Counted from the first letter of the stretch, positions 15,962-24,008 are shown. The stretch: DNA of 38,358 nt from Curvibacter sp. (GCA_019233055.1 JAFAMV010000261.1:1-38358); one strand, 5' to 3'. A program made the numbers and translations. Notes: generated from the letters alone by a model not told the origin.

Positions 15962-16741
15962 TCAGAGCAGCCGGCTCTGGCGCCGTACCTCGTCGGCCAG
16001 CGGGTGCAGGTCCGGGGTGGCGGCAGGGGCCAGCAGGCTGTAGCCCATGCCGCGATCGGCCCAGGCGTATCCCGCCACGCTGCCGCGGCGCTGGGCCTGC
16101 ATGGGGGTGTCGGTCTGGACCTTCATCGGTCGCAGCAGGATGGACAGGCGCTGTCCCGACTGCTGATCCGCATAGACGAGCAGCGCCGCCGGACCATGGG
16201 CCGTGGCGACCAGGCGGCCGCCCAGGAAGCGGTAGCCCGCCGCGCCGAGTTCAGGAATGGCCACAGGGCGCTGCAGCCGCGCGGACACCCAGCGCACCAG
16301 ATCGCTGCGCCGGCTGGCGTCGAGTTCGACCGGGCGCAGGGGGTCGCCTGCATAGACGTCGTGGCTGGTCAGGGCCTCGTCGGCGAGCGCGGCGATGCCT
16401 GTGCCGCCGGCCTGACGGTGGCCCAGGCCCCAGCCCGAGAGCCCGCCGACCGTGAATGCCAGGACCACCGAGGCCAGCAGGCGCCAGCGCTGGCGGCCCC
16501 GGGCGTGGGCCTGGGCCAGTCGCTTCAGGTCCAGCTGGGCCGGGATGCCGGAAGGCGGGGCCAGCACCTCGCGCAGCAACTGTGCCTGGGCCTGCAGACG
16601 GACCAGGCGCTGCCTCAAGGCCGGATCGGACTGCAGTTGACGCTCGAACCTCAGCTGTTCAGCGGCGTCGAGGCGTCGGTCGACGTAGGCCTGCAGCAGC
16701 GCCTCGTGCTCAGGCAGGGGAGCGGTGACAAGATCGGCCAT
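15962..16741 (-). CDS. Transmembrane anti-sigma factor
   Basis: The product has 259 aa. The N-terminal cytoplasmic part (about 1-85) has the anti-sigma pattern HEALLQAYVDRRLDAAEQLRFERQL seen in membrane regulators encoded next to ECF sigma genes. One transmembrane span follows (about 88-107, LLASVVLAFTVGGLSGWGLG), then a periplasmic domain of about 150 residues. The cytoplasmic part should hold the ECF sigma factor and the periplasmic part sense the stress. Its ATG directly abuts the TAG of the sigma gene, a tight coupling typical of stoichiometric sigma/anti-sigma pairs. There is no HxxxCxxC zinc motif, so it is not a ZAS-type redox anti-sigma factor. Confidence 0.9.
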   Translation of the reverse strand: MADLVTAPLPEHEALLQAYVDRRLDAAEQLRFERQLQSDPALRQRLVRLQAQAQLLREVLAPPSGIPAQLDLKRLAQAHARGRQRWRLLASVVLAFTVGGLSGWGLGHRQAGGTGIAALADEALTSHDVYAGDPLRPVELDASRRSDLVRWVSARLQRPVAIPELGAAGYRFLGGRLVATAHGPAALLVYADQQSGQRLSILLRPMKVQTDTPMQAQRRGSVAGYAWADRGMGYSLLAPAATPDLHPLADEVRRQSRLL

Positions 16742-17269
16742 CTATTTGATTCTCCGAAGGGCCGCCGTCGTGGTCGACGGTCGGGGCGAGCCGTCCAGGG
16801 CATCGAGCAATCGGGCGCGGGCACGCGACAGGCGCGACATCACCGTGCCCAGCGGGATGCCGAGCAGCGCGGCCACTTCGGCATAGGGCATGTCCTGCAC
16901 GGTCACCAGGTAGAGCACGCTGCGCTGTTCCTCGCTCAGGCGCTCATAGGCGCGCTGCAGTTCGAGCGCGCGCATGTGGTCTTCCTGGGGCGCCTCGATG
17001 CGGGCTTCGGGCTGGTCGGCCTCCTCGGGGACCAGCCCGTGGCCGCGTCGTTGGCGGCGGCGCAGCACATCCATGGCCAGGTTGTGGGCGATGGCAAACA
17101 CCCAGGACCGCGTGCTGGCCGCCTCGCGGCGGCGTGACCAGCGGGCGATGGCCCGCTCCAGGCAGTCCTGCACCAGGTCGTCGGCCTCGTGCGGGTCGCG
17201 CAGCAGGGCGCGCGCATAGCCCCGCAGGGCCGGGATCAGGGGCTCGAGCTGCTCGATCAGGTCGTGCAA
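16742..17269 (-). CDS. ECF-type RNA polymerase sigma factor
   Basis: The product has 175 aa. Region 2 (about 10-80) contains ARALLRDPHEADDLVQDCLERAI and the promoter-melting segment RSWVFAIAHNLAMDVLRRR. Region 4 (about 110-165) contains LSEEQRSVLYLVTVQDMPYAEVAALLGIPLGTVMSRLSRAR. It directs core polymerase to stress promoters. The start is TTG at 17267-17269, supported by AAGGAG 7 bases upstream; no in-frame ATG fits the domain. The gene lies 43 bp after the periplasmic catalase-family gene and abuts the anti-sigma gene, giving the order peroxidase-sigma-anti-sigma. The promoter-like GGAATA/CGTC pair upstream of the peroxidase suggests autoregulation. Confidence 0.93.
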   Translation of the reverse strand: MHDLIEQLEPLIPALRGYARALLRDPHEADDLVQDCLERAIARWSRRREAASTRSWVFAIAHNLAMDVLRRRQRRGHGLVPEEADQPEARIEAPQEDHMRALELQRAYERLSEEQRSVLYLVTVQDMPYAEVAALLGIPLGTVMSRLSRARARLLDALDGSPRPSTTTAALRRIK

Positions 17270-17312
17270 AGAGGCACTCCTTGCGCCGGGGCGGTTCAGG
17301 TCCGGCGGCGCC

Positions 17313-18350
17313 TCATTGCCCGGTCAGGCGCCGGCTGAAGGACAGGGCATAGGCCGGCGAGCGGAACAGCAGGATGGGGTCGTCGGTGGGGGCGATGCCG
17401 TCGGCCATCACCAGCGGATCGAAGTTGATCTTTTCACATTCGGCACCGGCTTGCGGGGTTGCGGCGCTGATGCTCAGCGTGCCGGCCACCTGGTGCGGTC
17501 GGGACTCGGGCCAGGCCAGCGTGGGGTTGTCGGGGACGTCGCCGGGCTCGCCGAGGATCACCCACATGTCCCAGCGCAAGGGGCCCTGGGCCAGCCGGGT
17601 CAGCAGGCGTTCCTGCAGGAAATCGTGGGGGGCGCTGGCGAGTTCGGCGGCCTCCAGCGGGAGGGGGCCGTCCTGGGGCACGAAGCGCCATTTCACCAGA
17701 TGGGGAGTCTGCTGCGCGTCGATGAACCGGAAGGTGTGGATGCTGTAGAAGGTGGCATGGCCATAGCTGGCCGGTGGCAGATGGCCGGCCATGTAGTCCG
17801 CCTGGGCCAGGGCCTCGGGATGGGCCTTGAGCGCCGCCGCCAGACGGGCCGGATCGGGTTTTCCGGTGGCCGGATCGGGCCGGGCGGCCTGGATCATGGC
17901 GTTGAAGGTCTCCGGGTGGGCGGCGCCGAAGATCGGGATGTCGAGCATGGTCATGTGCTGCCGTTCGCCCTGCGGCAGCCGGAACTCGAGGGCCATGCCG
18001 CGGGCGCTGCGCGCCGCATCGGGCACCTGGGGGTTGCCGCCGGCCAACGAAAAGCGCGCCACCACCGGCACCGGCTCACCGGAGAACAGCGCCGAGCGGC
18101 TCAAGGCGGCGCCCGCCGGGGTGCCGACGAAGCTGCCGCTCGCGCAGGTTCCCTTGATGTGGTTGCGGCGCTGGCCGGGGTGGACGCCGAAGGTGGTCTC
18201 CAGCGATTGCACCACCTCGTCGGGCTGCACGGCCGGCTCGGCCGTCTGGGCCCGGGCCTGGGGCAGGGCTGCGAGCAGGGCGATGCCCAGGGCCAGTGGC
18301 AGTGCGAGGGGCGGGTGAAGGGCCGCAGGGCGGCGTGAGAAAGAAGGCAT
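17313..18350 (-). CDS. Exported catalase-family haem peroxidase (SrpA-like)
   Basis: The product has 345 aa, the length of catalase-related peroxidases rather than full catalases of about 480 aa. A signal peptide (about 1-35, ending PQARAQ) places it in the periplasm. The distal haem histidine is His64 in RRNHIKGTCASGSFVG. The haem-pocket strand is PVVARFSLAGGNPQ, and the proximal tyrosine is probably Tyr334 in LFRSPAYALSFSRRL with Arg330 four residues before. It should remove hydrogen or organic peroxides. The ATG has AGGA about 7 bases upstream. It is the first gene of the sigma/anti-sigma operon, which suggests that the regulon responds to periplasmic peroxide or a related oxidant. Confidence 0.92.
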   Translation of the reverse strand: MPSFSRRPAALHPPLALPLALGIALLAALPQARAQTAEPAVQPDEVVQSLETTFGVHPGQRRNHIKGTCASGSFVGTPAGAALSRSALFSGEPVPVVARFSLAGGNPQVPDAARSARGMALEFRLPQGERQHMTMLDIPIFGAAHPETFNAMIQAARPDPATGKPDPARLAAALKAHPEALAQADYMAGHLPPASYGHATFYSIHTFRFIDAQQTPHLVKWRFVPQDGPLPLEAAELASAPHDFLQERLLTRLAQGPLRWDMWVILGEPGDVPDNPTLAWPESRPHQVAGTLSISAATPQAGAECEKINFDPLVMADGIAPTDDPILLFRSPAYALSFSRRLTGQ

Positions 18351-18405
18351 GGCGGGTTCCTGGAAGGTCCGGGTCCGGCGGCCGGGATGGCCGCCTGCCA
18401 GGGTG

Positions 18406-18431
18406 GACGACCGGGCCACCCGTTTTATTCC
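18406..18431 (-). promoter_or_regulatory. ECF-type promoter upstream of the peroxidase-sigma-anti-sigma operon
   Basis: On the minus strand GGAATA (complement of 18426-18431), 16 bases and then CGTC (complement of 18406-18409) match the general ECF promoter form, a GGAA-type -35 and a CGTC-type -10. It starts about 56 bp upstream of the peroxidase ATG. I did not see another GGAATAA in the window, so the motif rests on one site. Confidence 0.55.
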
Positions 18432-18440
18432 ATGCCTTTG

Positions 18441-18457
18441 CGGGCCGGATGGGCCCG
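18441..18457 (-). terminator. Hairpin after the CsgG-like lipoprotein gene
   Basis: CGGGCC (18441-18446) pairs with GGCCCG (18452-18457) around a 5-base loop, starting 5 bp past the CsgG-like stop. It lacks a T-run, but its position between that stop and the ECF promoter suggests it separates the two units. Confidence 0.35.
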
Positions 18458-18462
18458 GGGGC

Positions 18463-19509
18463 TTACTTCGACAGTTCGGCCTTGGTGGCGTCGTCCAGTT
18501 CACCGGTGGCCGGGATCTGGCGCGACTTCTGGAACTTGGCCAGTTCGCGGTGGGTGCGCGGGCCCATCGAGCCGTCAGGCTTGCCCACATCGAAGCCCAG
18601 GGCGCTGAGCTTCTGTTGCGCAGCCAGGACCGTCATCCCGCCGGCTGCCGGAGCAGACGCCGCCGCGGCGGCGGCCGGAGCGGCATTGCCGGCGCCATCG
18701 ACACCGAGGCGACCGCCCGTGCCCAGGCCGCCCTTGACGGTCTGGGCCTTGTAGTTCTGGACGGCCTTGACGATGTTGGCATAGGCATCCAGGAAGGCGG
18801 CGACGATCACCTTGCCTTCGGCGGTGTTGGTGTAGCCGCCGCCCAGACCGCCGAAGCCGGCGCCCAGGATGCCGCCGAAGGCACCGAAGTCCCAGTTCTT
18901 GGCGCTGCCTTCGGCGGCAGCGACCTGCACGCTGGAGCGGTTGTCGTCCAGGGTCAGCATGGTGCTGGCCTCCTTGGCACTCATGCTGCCGCCCACCAGG
19001 GCGCCGACCGGGCCCAGCAGGCCGCCGAGGGCCGCGCCGGCATGGCCGGCGTTGTTGTTGGAGAAGGTGATCGAGGGCGTGAGCGAGTAGTCGGCCGACA
19101 CCATCTGGCCCTTGCCGAAGTTCGAGTTGGTGCGCAGCTCGCCGGACTGGGCCAGGGCGCGCTCCTGCATCATGTTGTTCATGGCGCGGCCGCGGTCGAC
19201 GATCACGAAGCAGTTGGACTGCTGGACCAGCAGCTTGAGCACCGGCGTGGTCGGGCCGAGCTTGTACTGCTGGGTCAGGGCGAGGTACCAGGGCGAATTG
19301 GTGTCTTCCACGATGGCCAGCGTGCCCAGCGTTTCCGCGCAGCGCGGCAGCTTGGCGTTGGCGCCCTGGCTGTTCTCGCCGCCGGCCGAGCCGGTGGCCT
19401 CAGTCTTGGCCGCGGCCGAACCGGTGTCCATGGTGGCGCAGCCGCCCAGAGCGGCCAGGGAGGCTGCCAGGGCCAGCAGGGTCAGCGTCTTGTTCGTTGG
19501 TCGTGCCAT
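18463..19509 (-). CDS. CsgG-like lipoprotein with C-terminal peptidoglycan-binding domain
   Basis: The product has 348 aa. The lipoprotein signal ends in LAALGGC with the lipidated Cys at 24. Residues about 55-250 resemble the CsgG/HfaB family: ETLGTLAIVEDTN, the segment QQSNCFVIVDRGRAMNNMMQER, a glycine-rich hydrophobic stretch (LGGLLGPVGALVGG) and STMLTLDDNRSSVQVAAAEG. An alanine-rich linker (about 270-290) leads to a peptidoglycan-binding type 1 domain (about 292-347: AAQQKLSALGFDVGKPDGSMGPRTHRELAKFQ). It should sit in the outer membrane facing the periplasm and anchor to the wall. No curli genes (csgA, csgE, csgF) are nearby, so a secretion role is not supported. The ATG has a GAG-containing weak Shine-Dalgarno. 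Confidence 0.85.
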   Translation of the reverse strand: MARPTNKTLTLLALAASLAALGGCATMDTGSAAAKTEATGSAGGENSQGANAKLPRCAETLGTLAIVEDTNSPWYLALTQQYKLGPTTPVLKLLVQQSNCFVIVDRGRAMNNMMQERALAQSGELRTNSNFGKGQMVSADYSLTPSITFSNNNAGHAGAALGGLLGPVGALVGGSMSAKEASTMLTLDDNRSSVQVAAAEGSAKNWDFGAFGGILGAGFGGLGGGYTNTAEGKVIVAAFLDAYANIVKAVQNYKAQTVKGGLGTGGRLGVDGAGNAAPAAAAAASAPAAGGMTVLAAQQKLSALGFDVGKPDGSMGPRTHRELAKFQKSRQIPATGELDDATKAELSK

Positions 19510-19951
19510 GTCTCAACTCTCATGAAAGGTGCATGCGCTGCATGCGGGTTGCTCGGTACGTTGACCAGGCGCTGGGGCCGCGCGCCGGAGGCGGGAATGC
19601 CTCGCGCGGCCTGTTGCCTGGGGATTGCCCACACCGCCCTCCCGTCGGGCCGGCGAGCAAACCCGCAGATATTACATCGGTAAACGGTCGGGTCGTAATG
19701 CGCAGGATCAGGCATTCCGCAGGCTGCTGCCGCCGCCGCCAGGGATCGCGGCACCGTCCTTTGCTTTACCCCGCGTTTACCTCGGGGGCGGTCGGATGTG
19801 TCACCGGCAGGACCGCTTGTTTCGTTAGATTCCAAGCGCCGGTTCCCGGATTGTCAGTCGGGTGCCGGCGCGGCCGAGGACCGGCCGGGCCCCTGGACAT
19901 CGACCATCGACCGGGGGCTCATTTTTTCAACAATGTCCCTGGAGAAGTCCG
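19510..19951. other. 442-bp intergenic region between divergent lipoprotein genes
   Basis: I see no credible gene here. It separates the divergent CsgG-like gene and the 162-aa lipoprotein gene, so it should hold both promoters. Visible elements are the inverted repeat GCATGC-GCT-GCATGC (19531-19545), two direct TTTACC boxes one helical turn apart (19765-19770 and 19776-19781) with an inverted copy GGTAAA at 19679-19684, and the wide inverted repeat CGCTTG (19814-19819)/CAAGCG (19833-19838). No convincing sigma-70 promoter was found by eye. Confidence 0.5.
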
Positions 19952-20440
19952 ATGCGAGTCCCCTTCCTGTGCGCCAGCAGCCTGGCGCTGGCCTCCCTGC
20001 TCAGTGCCTGCGCCGTCCAGGCGCCGGCGCCCCAACCGGCACCGCATGTGCAATACCACGAGGACCATCCGGCCTATCTGCATGCACTGAGCGATCTGCG
20101 TGCGGCCCGCTGGCTGATCGCCCACCGTCCGGGGGACGTGCGCGTGAGCGTCGATGAGGACGCCGCCCTCAGCGGCATCAACCAGGCCATCGGCGAGATC
20201 AAACGCGCGGCCATCGACGACGGCAAGAACATCGACGACCACCCGCCGATCGACGAGCACCTGGACCACCGCGGTCGCCTGCACCGGGCCCGCGAACTGC
20301 TGCAGAAGTCGCGCAACGACATTGCCCGCGAGGAGGACAACGGCGCGGTGCGGGGCCTGCGCGACCGCTCGCTGCACCACATCGACGAGGCTCTGCGGGC
20401 CACCGACCTGGCCATCCGCGACGCGGCCAACGGCATCTGA
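19952..20440 (+). CDS. Conserved helical lipoprotein of unknown function
   Basis: The product has 162 aa. A lipoprotein signal ends in SLLSAC (lipidated Cys about residue 16), so the mature protein is membrane-anchored in the periplasm. The mature part is helical and charged: HPAYLHALSDLRAARWLI, then a segment with INQAIGEIKRAAIDDGKN and DDHPPIDEHLDHRGRLHRA, and a final helix with RDRSLHHIDEALRATDLAI. The His/Asp-rich centre could bind metal, but that is a guess. GGAG (19941-19944) stands 7 bases before the ATG. A terminator hairpin follows its stop by 10 bp, so it is a single-gene unit. I do not know a function for this family. Confidence 0.85.
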   Translation: MRVPFLCASSLALASLLSACAVQAPAPQPAPHVQYHEDHPAYLHALSDLRAARWLIAHRPGDVRVSVDEDAALSGINQAIGEIKRAAIDDGKNIDDHPPIDEHLDHRGRLHRARELLQKSRNDIAREEDNGAVRGLRDRSLHHIDEALRATDLAIRDAANGI

Positions 20441-20450
20441 TGGGTACCGG

Positions 20451-20476
20451 AGGCCCCTCGGCCGGGGCCTCTTTCT
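20451..20476 (+). terminator. Rho-independent terminator
   Basis: AGGCCCC (20451-20457) pairs perfectly with GGGGCCT (20464-20470) around a 6-base loop, followed by the T-rich CTTTCT. It lies 10 bp after the lipoprotein stop. Confidence 0.8.
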
Positions 20477-20516
20477 GTGTTTCTGTCCATTGACATCGAG
20501 CTTTCAGGGAATCGCC

Positions 20517-21713
20517 ATGAACAAGTCAGTCCTTCTCCTGTCCTTGCCAGCCGTCCTCGCCCTGAGCGCCTGCGGGGGTGGTGGTGGTGGCTCCACGGCC
20601 TCGACGGGCTCCAGCACATCGAGCCCGCTGCTGCAGGTGGGCATGCAGCGCCAGTACTCGGGCAGCAGCACCCGCAGCATCGTCTACACCACGCCGACGA
20701 GCACCAATCCGAACAACACCCTGGCCTACACCTTCACCGAGGTGCAGAACGTGCTGCAGGCGCCGACCGATGCACTGGCCAGTTTCCGCATCAACACCGT
20801 CTACACCTATGCGGTGACGCAGGACCCGGGCACCGGTTCGGTACCGGTGTCGCAGGTGGTGGACGACTACAAGAACCTGCTGGTCAGCGGCAACACGCAG
20901 TGGACCGTGGACTACGGACAGACCACGACCACGGTGAACCTGGATGAATCGGCCAACGCGCTGGGCGGCGGTCCGTTCAATGCGACCACCACCACGGTGG
21001 CCTCGTACCCGACCTTGCGCCCGGGCTTCGTCTTTCCCTTGCAGACCGGTGCCAGCCTGACGATGCCGCAGTCGGCGCAGCAGCAGATCAGCTACAGCGA
21101 TGTGAATGCCTCGGGATCGGCTCCTTCCAACGGCAGCAACGTGGCTTACAACACCAGCCGGTCGCAGAACGATGACGGCTCCTTCAGTTTCCTGCGCAGC
21201 TATGTGAACGGCAACACCGACAACTACCAGCAGAACGCCGATGGCAGTGCGAGTTTCGTGCAGACCACCTCGAGCAGCACGACCAACACCGGCATCGCCC
21301 AGCCGGTGGCGGGTGCGAGCGGGTTCACGATCCCGATCACGCGCACGGTGGCTGCAGCCAGCACCAGCACCAAGAGCTATTCGGCTGCCGATTGGTACCC
21401 GGGCAACGCATTGCCGGTGCTGCCGCTGGTCCTCCAGCAGGAGGTCGTGGTGGGGCCGGTGAGCAGCCTGCCGACCCAGTGCAACGGAGCCCTGGTGCAG
21501 CCGAACATGTTCGAGATCGACACCACCACCAGCAACCTGAACACGAGCTCGGGCAACTATTCGCTCACCACCACCCGCAGCTTCAATGCCAATGGCGTCG
21601 CGGTGTGCACCTTGACCCAGGAAGCCGCCTACGCCTACAGCCTGCTGACCGGTGTCCTGAATTCGACCACCACCACCCAGACGACGACGGTGCTGACCAG
21701 CCTGACCAACTGA
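20517..21713 (+). CDS. Ser/Thr-rich lipoprotein of unknown function
   Basis: The product has 398 aa. The lipoprotein signal MNKSVLLLSLPAVLALSAC carries the lipobox LSAC (Cys19), followed by a glycine run and a Ser/Thr linker typical of surface or outer-membrane lipoproteins. The remainder is rich in Thr, Ser, Asn and Gln with beta-strand-like alternation, and no catalytic motif is recognisable. Only one more cysteine pair is apparent, in LPTQCNGAL and VAVCTL, and it might form a disulfide. AGGGA stands about 7 bases before the ATG. It follows the terminator of the previous lipoprotein gene, so it needs its own promoter. I do not recognise the family. Confidence 0.82.
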   Translation: MNKSVLLLSLPAVLALSACGGGGGGSTASTGSSTSSPLLQVGMQRQYSGSSTRSIVYTTPTSTNPNNTLAYTFTEVQNVLQAPTDALASFRINTVYTYAVTQDPGTGSVPVSQVVDDYKNLLVSGNTQWTVDYGQTTTTVNLDESANALGGGPFNATTTTVASYPTLRPGFVFPLQTGASLTMPQSAQQQISYSDVNASGSAPSNGSNVAYNTSRSQNDDGSFSFLRSYVNGNTDNYQQNADGSASFVQTTSSSTTNTGIAQPVAGASGFTIPITRTVAAASTSTKSYSAADWYPGNALPVLPLVLQQEVVVGPVSSLPTQCNGALVQPNMFEIDTTTSNLNTSSGNYSLTTTRSFNANGVAVCTLTQEAAYAYSLLTGVLNSTTTTQTTTVLTSLTN

Positions 21714-21722
21714 TTTCACCGG

Positions 21723-21746
21723 GCGCCGGGGTCACGACCCCGGCGC
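21723..21746 (+). terminator. Strong GC hairpin after the Ser/Thr-rich lipoprotein gene
   Basis: GCGCCGGGG (21723-21731) pairs with CCCCGGCGC (21738-21746) around TCACGA, 9 bp past the stop. There is no T-tract. Confidence 0.5.
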
Positions 21747-21813
21747 GCCATGGCATCGAATTGTCATGTTCGGCGACTAGATTGGGGCCTCCCAACGAAG
21801 ACCGAGTCGTCCC

Positions 21814-23151
21814 ATGAAACCTGCAGCCCTGAGTTCCGTCGCGCTGGCCCGCCGTGGCCTGCTGGCCTTGTCCGTCTGCTGTGCCGTGCCCTGGGCGGCG
21901 GCGCAGGACCAGACCCATGTGGGGGCCGGCAATGCCCAGGCGCTGCAGACCGCCCAGGCCTCGCCCCTGGTCCGTTCGGCCCAGCGGCTGCTGCAGGACC
22001 GCGCCGGCCGCATCCAGGACCCCGTGCTGCGCACGGCCACCCTCGACATCCTGCGCGGCCAGGGCACCTGCATCCTGCATCGCCGTGGCCTGGCCACCAC
22101 CCAGGCCCAGGATGCGGTGATCAAGGACCTGATGGACCAGGGGCTGCTCAATGCCAAGGACGGCGCGGCCTTCGGGCCCGGTCTGCGGGCCGGGGTGTTC
22201 CCGCCGATCGTGGATGCGGACAGCGATTGCCCGCATCTTCCCCAACCCATGAGCTCCGCGCCGGGCAGCGTGTTCGGCGGACACCACTCGTATCCGGGTG
22301 GCCTGATGGTGCATGAGGCCAACAACGAGCTGTCCGACATCGGCCTGCTGCGGCAATACCAGCAGGTCTACGGCAGCCACAGCCTGGTGCAGGGGCGGCA
22401 GGTGTCCAGCGTGCTGGATGTCGAGGCCGCTCACCGGCAGACGCCCCGCTCCGGGGACCTGCCGATCGATGCGGATGTGGTGTTCGCCGCCCCGATCTGG
22501 CATGACTGGGCCAAGACCCTGGTGTTCCAGTGGAACGCCGACGGCAGCGAGTTCGCCGAATTCAATTTCGGCGGGCTCGGCAGCCAGGACGACAACGGTG
22601 GCGCAGGCGACTCGCGCACCGCTGCCCACCACATCCTGAGCGTGGCCGAGTCGATGGCCAGGGGCCTGTCGCCGCTGATGGTGGTGACCCAGGCCTGCGC
22701 CCATTCGGCCCCCACCCTGGGCAACGAATACAAGGTGGTGAACTGGTTGCGCGCCGCAGCCATCATCGCGCGCATCGACCCGCTGCAGGCCGGCTACCTG
22801 AGCACCGACCGGGCGCACCACTTCCGCCTGCCCCCGCTGGGCCGGCTGGGCGAGGTGGACCTGAATGCGGCCGGGCAGACGAATGTGCGGGTCGAGTATG
22901 TGCTGCACAACCTGTCGGATGCCGACTACCCCTATTCGATTCCGGCGGTGGCCAGCACCGAGGTCCTGCTCCGGACCCTGGCGCCCGAGTTCGGCTATGA
23001 CCCCCGTGAGGTCGAGCGCTACAACCGCGACTTCCGCAACCCGGTGTTCGCTCAACTGGGCGGCGAGCGCCTGCTGATCCTCTACAGCGTCAAGGGCCTG
23101 GAGGCGGTGCGCCTGGAACTGCAGACCCTGCGGGGCCGCAAGCTGATTTGA
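21814..23151 (+). CDS. Exported HD-domain protein (predicted metal-dependent phosphohydrolase fold)
   Basis: The product has 445 aa. Residues 1-30 form a Sec signal peptide (ending PWAAAQ). The core has an HD-superfamily signature like that of the YhaM-type nucleases: HHSYPGGLMVH at 157-167, the HD pair in IWHDWAK (His230, Asp231), AHHIL (His272/273) and CAHSAP (His297). The spacing HH...GGL..H...HD...H supports a metal-binding phosphohydrolase fold, yet the protein is predicted to be periplasmic, where cytoplasmic nucleotides would not be the substrate. The C-terminal third (about 330-445) shows no known motif. A weak GA-rich Shine-Dalgarno precedes the ATG. It converges on the cytochrome b561-type gene with a 19-bp gap. 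I do not know a named family for it. Confidence 0.8.
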   Translation: MKPAALSSVALARRGLLALSVCCAVPWAAAQDQTHVGAGNAQALQTAQASPLVRSAQRLLQDRAGRIQDPVLRTATLDILRGQGTCILHRRGLATTQAQDAVIKDLMDQGLLNAKDGAAFGPGLRAGVFPPIVDADSDCPHLPQPMSSAPGSVFGGHHSYPGGLMVHEANNELSDIGLLRQYQQVYGSHSLVQGRQVSSVLDVEAAHRQTPRSGDLPIDADVVFAAPIWHDWAKTLVFQWNADGSEFAEFNFGGLGSQDDNGGAGDSRTAAHHILSVAESMARGLSPLMVVTQACAHSAPTLGNEYKVVNWLRAAAIIARIDPLQAGYLSTDRAHHFRLPPLGRLGEVDLNAAGQTNVRVEYVLHNLSDADYPYSIPAVASTEVLLRTLAPEFGYDPREVERYNRDFRNPVFAQLGGERLLILYSVKGLEAVRLELQTLRGRKLI

Positions 23152-23152
23152 C

Positions 23153-23170
23153 GACGGTCTGCGCGCCGTC
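23153..23170. terminator. Short hairpin between convergent genes
   Basis: GACGG (23153-23157) pairs with CCGTC (23166-23170), filling the 19-bp gap between the HD-domain gene and the cytochrome b561-type gene. Confidence 0.35.
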
Positions 23171-23836
23171 TCAGGCCTGCCACGCGACGGCGGCGGCCAG
23201 CAGCAGCGCCAGGGCCAGCAGCAGCAAGGCCAGCAGGCGGCTGGCAGGGGTGTCCCTGGACACGGGGCCGGCGTGTGCATCGCGCAGCTTGTCGCCCGAG
23301 AGCATCGGGCCGACCAGCCCTTCGGGCCCGAGAAGGCTGTGCCACAGGATGGCTGCCAGGTGCAGGGCGATGAGGCCCATGACCAGCCATTGCCCCCAGC
23401 CGGTGTGGAAATGGGAGGCGCTCTCGACGAAGCCCGACGAGGCCCGGGCGCTCAGGGGGCCGGTGGTGGCGATCTCGTCATCGGCGAACAGGCCGGTGAA
23501 CACCTGGGCCGACAGCGCACCCAGCATGGCCAGCACAGACCATCCGCCCAAGGGGTTGTGGCCTGCCACGTCATGGCTGCCACGGGGCGCCCGCAGGTAG
23601 CGCCAGACGGTGAGCGGACCTCGGACGAAACTCGAAAATCGCGACCAGTGGCCGCCGGCAAAACCCCAGACCACGCGGAACAGCAGCAGCGCCAGGACCA
23701 GCAGGCCCAGCCGCAGATGCCAGACCATGGCATTGCCGCCGACCTTGCCGGTCACGATCAAGGCCAGCACCGCGGCGGCCAGCAGCCAATGGAACAGGCG
23801 GGTGGGCAGATCCCAGACCCTGACTCGGACGGACAT
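23171..23836 (-). CDS. Cytochrome b561 / diheme b-type membrane protein
   Basis: The product has 221 aa with four to five transmembrane helices. It begins with the family sequence VRVWDLPTRLFHWLLAA (haem-ligand His in the first helix). Further candidate haem histidines are in MVWHLRLGLLVL, the ASHFHTGWGQWLVMGL helix and ALHLAAILWHSLLG. The protein passes electrons across the inner membrane, usually to a periplasmic partner. I chose the ATG at 23836 because the family motif starts at once after it; the upstream extension to 23863 looks non-coding. GATAAT (complement of 23905-23910) is a good -10 box about 70 bp upstream. It is divergent from a cytochrome c' gene, a recurrent pairing that suggests electron exchange between the two. 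Confidence 0.9.
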   Translation of the reverse strand: MSVRVRVWDLPTRLFHWLLAAAVLALIVTGKVGGNAMVWHLRLGLLVLALLLFRVVWGFAGGHWSRFSSFVRGPLTVWRYLRAPRGSHDVAGHNPLGGWSVLAMLGALSAQVFTGLFADDEIATTGPLSARASSGFVESASHFHTGWGQWLVMGLIALHLAAILWHSLLGPEGLVGPMLSGDKLRDAHAGPVSRDTPASRLLALLLLALALLLAAAVAWQA

Positions 23837-24008
23837 CGTCGGACTCCCCAGGTGGCGGCGCACCGCGCCGATGGGCGCGCCGTGGCCGCAGCAGGGCCAG
23901 GCGCATTATCCGACGCTACCGGCGGGCCGTGGATTTGGGCAAAATGGCCGGGGCCGCCGCCCTGGCGCCCGCGATGTCATTCAACGTCTTCACCCACAAA
24001 GAAACACC

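Noticed and set aside
19482..19835. 117-codon minus-strand frame with a CxxC (YRCNICG) in the 442-bp gap
   Set aside because: It overlaps the CsgG-like start, has no Shine-Dalgarno, is low in complexity after the CxxC and has no recognisable fold; chance is more likely.
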